From: Caulobacter vibrioides OR37
GTDB taxonomy: Bacteria; Pseudomonadota; Alphaproteobacteria; Caulobacterales; Caulobacteraceae
Assembly (NCBI RefSeq): GCF_000372645.1
Contig: NZ_APMP01000008.1
Location: forward strand, 1-64,000
Direction of reading: 5' to 3'
Length of the DNA stretch: 64,000 nucleotides
Each line of letters starts with the position of its first letter. Position 1 is the stretch's first letter. Of the stretch, positions 25,156-31,874 are shown one piece after another. The position numbers were made by a program, and so were the translations under genes. The notes beneath the pieces are model-generated. The model had not been told where the DNA came from. It ran no database searches and saw only the letters and a program-made list of their open reading frames with translations.

Positions 25156-26505
25156 CTAAAACTGCGCGTGGATGCGGGCGGCGCCGATGGAGGCCGGCCC
25201 GCGATCGCGGTTATAGGCGGGGTTCTGGACGTACTGGTAGTCGAGGCTGACGTGCACGGCCTTAGTCAGGGCCCAGTCGTAATAGGCCTCGACGATGCGC
25301 TCGGCGCCCGGATGGGGCAGGCGGCCGTCGCCGACGAGGATGCCGGTTCCGCCGGCGTCCAGATAGCGCTGGTGAGCGCTGGAGATGGCGTTGACCACCC
25401 CGCCCAGGCCGATGGTGTCGTCGGGCCGCTTCCAGCGCGCGCCGTTGACCGAGACGCCGGCGGCCAGGGTGCGGTCGATGTCGGCGAACTCGTAGGGCTC
25501 GATCGCGCCGCCGGCGACGCCGCCCTTGGCGAAGACGCCGACGCCGGTCGCGACCTGCTGCTCGAGATTGACGCTGACACCCGAGCGGCTGGCGTAGCGG
25601 CGCACGGCCTCGATATCGGCCGGCGTCCCCGTAATGGCGGCTTGGCGGACAGCGTCGTCGAACCGGCCCATGCGGCCCCGCGTCACGAAGGTCGTGACCT
25701 TCAGCTTGCCGGGCTGTCCATGCCAGCTGTGACGCTCCTCGACTTCGCCGACCAGCTGGAACTGGTCGAACTTTTTATCCAGAGTGGCGCTGTTGGGCTC
25801 GCTGGAAAGGTCGAAGGCCCCGGCCCGCAGCGTCCATCGGCCCTGATAGAGCTCGGCGGCCGCGCCATAGGTATAGCCCCAGGCGTTGGCGGCGTAGTCG
25901 AACACGCCCGCGTCGATCATCGCCCAGTTCAGGAAGTCGCGGCGCGGATCGTGGGCGTAGGCGTTGGTGTCGAAGACGTCGACGACGCTGAACTTGCCGA
26001 CGGTCAGCACCAGGCGATCGGCCGCCTGCGATCCGGCCAGCTGGTTTTGATCGGCCTCGACGGCCTGATGCTCGCCGCCCAGATCGACGGTTTGACGGAT
26101 GAAGGCGCGCGGCAGCTTCGGATAGGGCTTGCTCTTGCCGACCTTGTAGGCCTCGCCGCTCGGGAAGCCCGCCACGCCTAGGGTGTTGCTGAGGCCAAAG
26201 CCCTGGTCGATCTCGGGATTGATCCAGATCTCGGCGCCTTTCCACGGGCGGACGCCCAGATAGAGCGTCATGTCGAAGGTCTCGCGCCCCATGGCCTTGG
26301 CCGACAGGCTGTTGCGTCCGGCATAGGGCGAGGTGAATCGGTCATGCCCCTGGACGACCAGCGTCGCCTGGCCATGCACGGCCATCGTCTGTTCGGCCGG
26401 GGTTTGCTCGGCCGGCGGCGGCGCGTCCTCGGCGAAGGCCGGGGCGGAGGCGGCGAGCACGATGGCGAGGGCGGCCAGGATCGGCGGGGTCGTGTCGATC
26501 ATCAT
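25156..26505 (-). CDS. OprB-type carbohydrate porin
   Basis: A 449-residue outer-membrane beta barrel of the OprB carbohydrate-selective porin family. A signal peptide (about 1-25, ending PAFA) precedes a 16-strand-type body with ETFDMTLYLGVRPWKGAEIWINPEID near the N-terminus, LTVGKFSVVDVFDTNAY in the middle, and the family-typical end YDWALTKAVHVSLDYQYVQ then NPAYNRDRGPASIGAARIHAQF read in two pieces; the final Phe suits BAM recognition. Start codons ATG 26505 and 26502 are equivalent candidates. It allows diffusion of small sugars or acids. Separated by a terminator from the small gene upstream, hence its own unit. Confidence 0.87.
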   Translation of the reverse strand: MMIDTTPPILAALAIVLAASAPAFAEDAPPPAEQTPAEQTMAVHGQATLVVQGHDRFTSPYAGRNSLSAKAMGRETFDMTLYLGVRPWKGAEIWINPEIDQGFGLSNTLGVAGFPSGEAYKVGKSKPYPKLPRAFIRQTVDLGGEHQAVEADQNQLAGSQAADRLVLTVGKFSVVDVFDTNAYAHDPRRDFLNWAMIDAGVFDYAANAWGYTYGAAAELYQGRWTLRAGAFDLSSEPNSATLDKKFDQFQLVGEVEERHSWHGQPGKLKVTTFVTRGRMGRFDDAVRQAAITGTPADIEAVRRYASRSGVSVNLEQQVATGVGVFAKGGVAGGAIEPYEFADIDRTLAAGVSVNGARWKRPDDTIGLGGVVNAISSAHQRYLDAGGTGILVGDGRLPHPGAERIVEAYYDWALTKAVHVSLDYQYVQNPAYNRDRGPASIGAARIHAQF

Positions 26506-26595
26506 GGTCTTGGGTCTTTCATGCGAAGGCGCGGCCACGGCGACCGTGGTCGGGCCAGTGTTACTCGGTGTCAGCGGCGCCAGCGTGAAACGTCC

Positions 26596-26620
26596 TCCGC
26601 CGCCTTGTTGGGGCGGCGGA
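26596..26620 (-). terminator. Hairpin between small gene and porin
   Basis: TCCGCCGCC (26596-26604) pairs with GGCGGCGGA (26612-26620) across a 7-base loop, 27 bp downstream of the minus-strand small gene. It probably ends that transcript before the porin promoter. No strong T-tract. Confidence 0.45.
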
Positions 26621-26646
26621 AGCTCGGCTCCTGGCGTTTTGGCGGA

Positions 26647-26838
26647 TCAGCGCGGGGCCATGGGGGGCGTCACGCGCCAGGCGCGGCGCGGCCGTCCATC
26701 GGCGCCAACGGACCAGGTCGCGGTCAGCGGACCGTGATCGGCGGGCGGCGAGTCGTTCGCGACCAGGTGAGGAAAGAAGGCGAGGATATCTTCGCCGAGG
26801 TGGGCGAAGTCGACGAATTTGAAGACGCAGGCGGTCAT
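26647..26838 (-). CDS. 63-residue small protein, divergent from RcnR-like regulator
   Basis: A short gene with an excellent ribosome binding site (AGGAGG, complement of 26844-26849, 5 bases before ATG 26838). The 63-residue product begins MTACVFKFVDFAHLGEDIL and continues AFFPHLVANDSPPADHG, with one Cys and three His, then WSVGADGRPRRAWRVTPP. No signal peptide or membrane helix. I do not recognise the family. It lies on the opposite strand from an RcnR/CsoR-type metal repressor whose predicted operator is about 290 bp upstream, so metal-responsive expression is possible (inference). Followed by a hairpin terminator. Confidence 0.6.
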   Translation of the reverse strand: MTACVFKFVDFAHLGEDILAFFPHLVANDSPPADHGPLTATWSVGADGRPRRAWRVTPPMAPR

Positions 26839-26893
26839 GGCGACCTCCTCTTGGCTTTTGCGGTGTGCTCAAGCCCGGGAGGTCGGCCGCCGG

Positions 26894-27031
26894 CTATCGG
26901 CGCGGGGGCGCGCCGTGACGGACGACCAGGCCTCGATTCCGGGCGGCGAACCGGCCGAACGAAATAGCGGCGGTCAGCGCGATGCGCGGACTGTCGCCCT
27001 CGTTGGACGGGCTGCTAGATCGCGGGTTCAT
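26894..27031 (-). CDS. Possible 45-residue small protein (doubtful)
   Basis: A minus-strand frame from ATG 27031, with AAGGGA 5-6 bases upstream, encodes 45 residues: a Ser/Pro-rich start, then IALTAAISFGRFAARNRGLVV and a basic tail. It would sit between the predicted CsoR-like operator and the 63-residue gene and could be its operon partner. There is no family match and codon bias is weak evidence at this length. Listed because the region 26839-27167 otherwise contains only the operator. Confidence 0.25.
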   Translation of the reverse strand: MNPRSSSPSNEGDSPRIALTAAISFGRFAARNRGLVVRHGAPPRR

Positions 27032-27123
27032 GGAATCCCTTGGTCTGGTTGGCGAACGACCGACGACATTGGCGTCAGCCACGGCGGACGACCTTTTGGG
27101 GTCGACGTCCGTGGGAGCGCCGA

Positions 27124-27142
27124 TATACCCCTAGGGAGTATA
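27124..27142. promoter_or_regulatory. CsoR/RcnR-type operator
   Basis: TATACCCCTAGGGAGTATA, with perfect TATAC/GTATA arms around a C-tract/G-tract core, lies 25 bp upstream of the RcnR-like gene. This is the architecture of CsoR/RcnR/FrmR sites (AT-rich flanks around a G/C tract). It could control both the regulator and the divergent minus-strand small genes. Confidence 0.6.
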
Positions 27143-27167
27143 GTTCAAGGTCCGAGAGTCGAAAAAA

Positions 27168-27446
27168 ATGACCCATATCGCGCGGGAGAAGACCAAGCTT
27201 CTGAACAGGCTCAAGCGGCTGCGCGGCCAGCTTGAGGCCATCGAGCGGGCGGTGGAGAGCGACACCGAATGCGTCAGGGTTCTGCAGCAGGCCACGGCCT
27301 GCCGGGGCGCGCTGGACGGCTTCATCGCCGAGGTGATCGAAGACCACATCCGCGAGCACATGGTCGACCCCGACGCGCCGGCCGATGACGCGCGCCGACA
27401 AGCCGCCGAGGACCTGGTGAAGATCGTCCACGGCTATCTGACCTAG
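27168..27446 (+). CDS. RcnR/CsoR family metal-sensing repressor
   Basis: A 92-residue all-helical tetrameric DNA-binding repressor of the CsoR/RcnR/FrmR/DmeR superfamily. All four RcnR Ni/Co ligand positions are present: His3, Cys35, His60 and His64, whereas FrmR has Glu64 and CsoR lacks the N-terminal His. This favours nickel/cobalt sensing (established for RcnR; inferred here). A second Cys45 is unusual. Family core: NRLKRLRGQLEAIERAV and VLQQATACRGALDGF. Metal binding should release it from the operator at 27124-27142. No RcnA/DmeF-type efflux gene is adjacent, only small unknown genes and a porin. Confidence 0.88.
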   Translation: MTHIAREKTKLLNRLKRLRGQLEAIERAVESDTECVRVLQQATACRGALDGFIAEVIEDHIREHMVDPDAPADDARRQAAEDLVKIVHGYLT

Positions 27447-27506
27447 AGCGTGATAGCCGAAAGTGTAAGCGGTTTAGGCGGTTATCACGCTCTAAACATT
27501 TGATTT
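27444..27506. repeat. Palindromic repeat with bidirectional terminator
   Basis: TAGAGCGTGATA (27444-27455, starting at the regulator's stop codon) pairs perfectly with TATCACGCTCTA (27483-27494). The following 27485-27506 is an exact inverted copy of 16221-16242. Lies tail-to-tail between the RcnR-like and LysR genes; a second small palindrome CAAATG/CATTTG follows at about 27523-27538. Confidence 0.7.
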
Positions 27507-27520
27507 AGCGCCTGTCCGGT

Positions 27521-28447
27521 TCAAATGGAATCATTTGAAGCGCCGGCCGCGGAATGAGCCTGGGCGCCGAAATAGGTCTGGGCCTCTTCCAGCAGCGCGG
27601 CGGCCAGGCGGTTCATCGGCGCCAGAGCCGAGGTCATGAACGCATATTCGTGAAGGATCCGGGGGCGGAAAACCCGCGTCGTCATGCCCGCGCGCACGAA
27701 GTTATCGGCCATCAGGGCGTTGACGATGGCCACGCCGACGCCCTGAGCTGCGAAAGCGCAGGCCGAGCCCACCGTGTGCGTTTCGAGCTTGACCTCAGGT
27801 CGGATGTTGCGCTCGCGAAAGGCGTCGTCGATCTGCCGTCGCGTCCAGGTGCCATAGCCCAGAAGCACCAGGGGGACGTCCCGCAGCCGTTCGGGCGTCA
27901 ACACGTCCTCGGCGGCCAATGGATGATCGGAAGGCAGGACGCAGACGGTTTCGCTGGTCGACAGGACCACGGTGGAGATATCGGCGCGATCCAGGGGCAG
28001 CTTCACGAAGCCACAATCAGCGGTACGATTGGCGACCATGGTGCGCGCCGTCTCGGTGCTGCGCGAGTCGATGGTCACGCGGACCTTGGGAAACCGATCC
28101 ATGAAGCGCGCCATGATCGTCGAAAGCACCCCTTCCGATAGGCTGGGCGGCGCGACGATCTTCAAGAGGCCGGTGTTAAACTGCGCGATGTCGCGAACCA
28201 GCGTATCGACGCGCTCCAACCCGCCAAAGGCCAGGTCGACCTCCTCATAGATCATCAGGGCCTCGGGCGTGGGATTGAGGCGTCCCTTCTCCCGGTAGAA
28301 CAGTTCGAAGCCGGCGTCCTGCTCCAGCTGGGCGATCAGTCGGCTGACGGCCGGCTGGGTCAGGCCCATGCGCGCGGCCGCGGCGGTGGCCGAGCCGCTC
28401 AGCATGGTTTCCCGAAAGGCTTCCAGGCTGCGCAGGTTCAGCTTCAT
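27521..28447 (-). CDS. LysR family transcriptional regulator
   Basis: A 308-residue regulator. The N-terminal winged HTH runs MKLNLRSLEAFRETMLSGSA, then AAARMGLTQPAVSRLIAQLE. The C-terminal effector-binding domain includes IVAPPSLSEGVLSTIMARF, a CVLPSDHPLA motif and AQGVGVAIVNALMADNFV. ATG 28447 is preferred because the HTH starts at once; the longer frame to 28522 is Arg/Cys-rich and lacks support. It is the last gene of a TonB receptor/permease/hydrolase set, 22 bp after the hydrolase stop, so it likely regulates that operon. LysR as the promoter-distal gene of its own target operon is less common than the divergent layout. Confidence 0.88.
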   Translation of the reverse strand: MKLNLRSLEAFRETMLSGSATAAAARMGLTQPAVSRLIAQLEQDAGFELFYREKGRLNPTPEALMIYEEVDLAFGGLERVDTLVRDIAQFNTGLLKIVAPPSLSEGVLSTIMARFMDRFPKVRVTIDSRSTETARTMVANRTADCGFVKLPLDRADISTVVLSTSETVCVLPSDHPLAAEDVLTPERLRDVPLVLLGYGTWTRRQIDDAFRERNIRPEVKLETHTVGSACAFAAQGVGVAIVNALMADNFVRAGMTTRVFRPRILHEYAFMTSALAPMNRLAAALLEEAQTYFGAQAHSAAGASNDSI

Positions 28448-28469
28448 GGAGGGTCCTGGCTCGACGCTG

Positions 28470-30356
28470 TTATCGCCGTGTGATCGGCAGCAGCAGGCGT
28501 GACGGCCGCGCCGCATCGACATAGATCCGATTTCGCGCCGGACGGGGAGAGGTTCCGTGGCCTTCGGGTTCCCCCGAATTGGGATTGACGTCGAAATGGG
28601 GGAAGTTGCTGGACGACACGTCCAGTCGGATGCGGTGACCGGTCGCGAAGAGGTTGGCGGTCGGGAAGGCCTCGACCGTGATCCGATAGACCTGGTCGGG
28701 CTCCAAGCGGGTTTCGTGATCGAAGCCCTCGCGATAGCGCGCGCGCAGCACCCCGGTGGTCAGATTCATCGCGAAACCCTCCGGATAGTCGGGCGAGGGC
28801 GGGTGCACGTCGATCAGCTTGATGTGGAAATCGGTGTCCGGTTGATCCGAGCCGATGAAGAGCTCGGCGCGGATCGGGCCGATCACCTCGACGGCCTCCG
28901 CCAGCGGCGGGGTCTGGAACACCAGCACGTCGTCGCGTTCGGCCAGCGGGCGATAGGGCGCTTCGCAGCCAAACATGTCCGGACGCTCGCGCTGGTCGAA
29001 GGCGCCGGCCTGCATGACCGGCGCGCCCGAGGCGGTCGCCCCGCCGATGGTGGGCGCCGGCCGCGCCGGATCATGGACATAATCCCGGAAGGCTTCGGCC
29101 TCCGGCGGCGCGGCGCGGTCCAGCCCGCCGTCGATACGCAGGAAGTAGTCGGTGATCGCCGAGGTGGTCGGCGGCCAGGCGTCGGCGTCCAGCCACCGCC
29201 CGCCGTGATCCAGCCGGCCCTCGGGCGTCTTTCGGCCCGTGCCGCCGCCCATGACGAACAGTTTGACCGGCGGCAGGGGATCGGGACCGGCGCCGTCCTT
29301 TAGCCAGGCGTCGAACCAGGCCAGGCGCAAGGTCACGAAGTCGGCGGCCAGCGCGCCGTCCAGGGCCGCCTCGGCGCCGAAGTCGACTTCGCCGGCGTAC
29401 GTGACCGATCTCTGTCCATGGGTCCAGGGCCCCAGGATCAGCTTGACGGGACCGCGCTTGCGCGCGGCGAGGCCGACATAGTTCTGCGTCGCGGTCAGGG
29501 CGTAGGGATCATACCAACTGCTCATATGAACCATCGGCACGTCGGCATAGGCGTCGTAGGCGCCAGCCGCGTAGAGGCCGTTCTGTTCCCAGTAAGGGCC
29601 GAATAGGCCGCTTCGCCATTGATCCAGAAGGTATTTCTCGTATTCCGGCGCGGCCGCCAACGGCGAATGGCCTTCCGACCACGGCATCCGCTTGAACCAG
29701 GCCCTCAAGTCCTCGGCCTTCAAGGCGGCCCGGCGGGCCGGGTCGGCCTTGGTGGCGGGGCTCAGCAGGGCGTGCTTGTAGGCCCAGGTCGCCTGCTTCA
29801 GCTCGAAGGCCCCGCCCTGGCGGATGCCGGAGTGAAAGGCGCTGGAGAAGCCCCCCGAGTCGAGGAACATCGCCGCCAGGGCCGGGGGGGCGAGGCAGGC
29901 CAGGGCGCTTTGGACGTGCGCGCCATAGGAAAGACCCAAGGTCGCCACCCGGCCGTCGCACCAGGGCTGCTTCGCCAGCCAGGCGATGGTGTCGACGCCA
30001 TCCGGACCTTCGTTCAGGTACTTTTCGAACACGCCTTCCGAACCGTATCGGCCTCGGCAGTCCTGAAGCGCGACCACATAGCCGCCGCGCGCGAAGTCCA
30101 CCGCCAGTTCCGGCTTCGAGCGTGGGGTGGGGTCATCGCGGGTGCGGTCGCCGTGATTGGTTCCAAGCTTGTCGTAGGGCGTGCGCTCTAGCAGCACCGG
30201 CAAGGGCGTATCGATCGGCCGCCCGTCGATCGCCGGCCGATAGATGTCGGTGGCCAATCGGACGCCATCGCGCATGGTGATCATGACGTCGCGCGTCACA
30301 TGCACGTCGTCGGGTGCAAGGAAGGGCGCGGAAGCCTCGTCGCCGGTGTCGCTCAC
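28470..30356 (-). CDS. CocE/NonD family hydrolase (X-Pro dipeptidyl-peptidase S15 type)
   Basis: A 628-residue serine hydrolase. The N-terminal alpha/beta domain starts VTRDVMITMRDGVRLATDIY, has ERTPYDK, QDCRGRYGSEG and the nucleophile elbow LGLSYGAH with Ser143. The C-terminal X-Pro dipeptidyl-peptidase jelly-roll domain has ETRLEPDQVYRI and FATGHRIRLDVSSSNFPHFDVN. Family members cleave esters, beta-lactam side chains or X-Pro dipeptides. No signal peptide is visible, so it is likely cytoplasmic. The GTG start overlaps the upstream permease stop (GTGA), which settles the start. In an operon with a TonB receptor and permease, it presumably hydrolyses the imported compound. Confidence 0.88.
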   Translation of the reverse strand: MSDTGDEASAPFLAPDDVHVTRDVMITMRDGVRLATDIYRPAIDGRPIDTPLPVLLERTPYDKLGTNHGDRTRDDPTPRSKPELAVDFARGGYVVALQDCRGRYGSEGVFEKYLNEGPDGVDTIAWLAKQPWCDGRVATLGLSYGAHVQSALACLAPPALAAMFLDSGGFSSAFHSGIRQGGAFELKQATWAYKHALLSPATKADPARRAALKAEDLRAWFKRMPWSEGHSPLAAAPEYEKYLLDQWRSGLFGPYWEQNGLYAAGAYDAYADVPMVHMSSWYDPYALTATQNYVGLAARKRGPVKLILGPWTHGQRSVTYAGEVDFGAEAALDGALAADFVTLRLAWFDAWLKDGAGPDPLPPVKLFVMGGGTGRKTPEGRLDHGGRWLDADAWPPTTSAITDYFLRIDGGLDRAAPPEAEAFRDYVHDPARPAPTIGGATASGAPVMQAGAFDQRERPDMFGCEAPYRPLAERDDVLVFQTPPLAEAVEVIGPIRAELFIGSDQPDTDFHIKLIDVHPPSPDYPEGFAMNLTTGVLRARYREGFDHETRLEPDQVYRITVEAFPTANLFATGHRIRLDVSSSNFPHFDVNPNSGEPEGHGTSPRPARNRIYVDAARPSRLLLPITRR

Positions 30357-31801
30357 AGCCGCACCGCCGCCAGAGCCAGGATGACCATCGCCAATATCAC
30401 CAGCACCGCCATCAGCGGGGCGATGAACCTCAGCCATTGCAGGTAGTCGACCTTGGCTGTGGCCAGATAGGCCAAAAGCATCCCGGAGGTCGGGGTGACC
30501 ATGTTCATCAGGCCGCTGCCCAGCAGGAAGGCGACGACCAAGGTCTGTCCGCCGACGCCCGAGGCGTGGGCGATCGGCGCTAGGATCGGAATGCTGAGCG
30601 TGGCCTTGCCCGAGACGCTGGGGATCACGACGTCCAGACCCATCTCGATGGCCATCAGGGCGTTGGCCACGACCGGCGGGCCGTGTCCTCGCGCCAGTTG
30701 GGTCGCGCCGGCGATGATGGTGTCCAGCACCTGGCTGTCGCGCAGGATGATCTCCACCGACGCGGCAAGCCCGACCAGCAGGCAGGCCAGCATCATCGAC
30801 TTCATGCCTTCGACGAAGACGTCCGCAGCCTGCCCAGCCCTCAGACCGCCCACCAGGGCGATGGCCGCGCTGATGGCCACGTAGAAGGCCGCGAGTTCGG
30901 GATTGCCCCAATCCCAGAGTCGAGCGCCGACGATCAGGCCGACGCTGCCCGCCAGCAGGGTCAGCAGCACGCCGATCTGGCGCGGGCTCAGGCGCGGCGC
31001 GCTTAACGCCGCGACGATCCGATCGCCAGGGCTGGGCGCGACCTTGCGCACGTAGAGGAGCACGAAGCCAATGCCCAGGCTCAGGAAAAGGACGAAGACG
31101 CCGAACCGGACCAACATGCCGCTGAACACCGGCACGCCGGCCAAGGGCTGGGCGATGGCCAGCGCGACGGGATTGGTGACCGAGGCGGCGTAGCCGATCT
31201 TGGCCGCGACGGCGACGACGGCCATCGAGAAGAGATTGGGAAGGCCCATCCGCTGGCCGATCACCGCCACGATCGGGATGATCACCAGATATTCCGAGAT
31301 GAAGCCTAGGAACGTACTGCCCAGGGCCAGCACGATCATCAGGATCGGGACCAGGACGTAAAGATTGCCGGCGGTCAGGTGCAGCAGCCGGTCGACCCCC
31401 GCGTCGATCGCGCCGGTGGCCCGCATGACCGCGAACATCCCGCCCACGAACATCACCATGAAGATCAGGGCGACGGCCTTGATCATCCCGCCGGGAATGG
31501 TGGTGGCCAGCGACACCAGGCTCGCCGCGCGGGCCGGCTTGTCCTTGGCGTCCGGGGGAACCGGGGCGAACAGGGCGGTCGGTCCCGCGATCTTGGGCAC
31601 GACCTTGTAGCTGCCCGGCTCCACAAGCTTGCCGTGGCGCTGGAACTTGCCGGCGGGCAGGAGGTGGGTGGCCGCGACGGCCAAAAGCATCATCGCCAAC
31701 ATCACCAGTATGGGATGCAGCCGCGATCCCGTGGGATGGGCGCGCCCATGCGCCGACGCGTCGGCGGGCGCTCCCTGTGGAGCTTCGGAAGGGGAGCTCA
31801 T
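30353..31801 (-). CDS. YfcC/DcuC-like inner-membrane permease
   Basis: A 482-residue integral membrane protein of the YfcC (C4-dicarboxylate/basic amino acid) superfamily, with about 12 hydrophobic segments. Recognisable pieces: HPILVMLAMMLLAVAATHLLPAGKF at the first helix (the family's AGxF region), FMVMFVGGMFAVMRATGAID, LGSTFLGFISEYLVIIPI, and the end SGLMNMVTPTSGMLLAYLATAKV. An Asp/Ala/His-rich cytosolic N-terminus precedes helix 1; ATG 31801 chosen, with an upstream frame to 31906 unsupported. Placed between the receptor and the cytoplasmic hydrolase, it likely imports the same substrate, perhaps a peptide or amino-acid derivative (inference). Confidence 0.82.
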   Translation of the reverse strand: MSSPSEAPQGAPADASAHGRAHPTGSRLHPILVMLAMMLLAVAATHLLPAGKFQRHGKLVEPGSYKVVPKIAGPTALFAPVPPDAKDKPARAASLVSLATTIPGGMIKAVALIFMVMFVGGMFAVMRATGAIDAGVDRLLHLTAGNLYVLVPILMIVLALGSTFLGFISEYLVIIPIVAVIGQRMGLPNLFSMAVVAVAAKIGYAASVTNPVALAIAQPLAGVPVFSGMLVRFGVFVLFLSLGIGFVLLYVRKVAPSPGDRIVAALSAPRLSPRQIGVLLTLLAGSVGLIVGARLWDWGNPELAAFYVAISAAIALVGGLRAGQAADVFVEGMKSMMLACLLVGLAASVEIILRDSQVLDTIIAGATQLARGHGPPVVANALMAIEMGLDVVIPSVSGKATLSIPILAPIAHASGVGGQTLVVAFLLGSGLMNMVTPTSGMLLAYLATAKVDYLQWLRFIAPLMAVLVILAMVILALAAVRL

Positions 31802-31874
31802 CGCATGATCCTCGGAAAAGCCGGCGTGGAGGAAGGCGGTGGAGCGGCCTTGGCGGACCGCTCCGGCGACCAGC

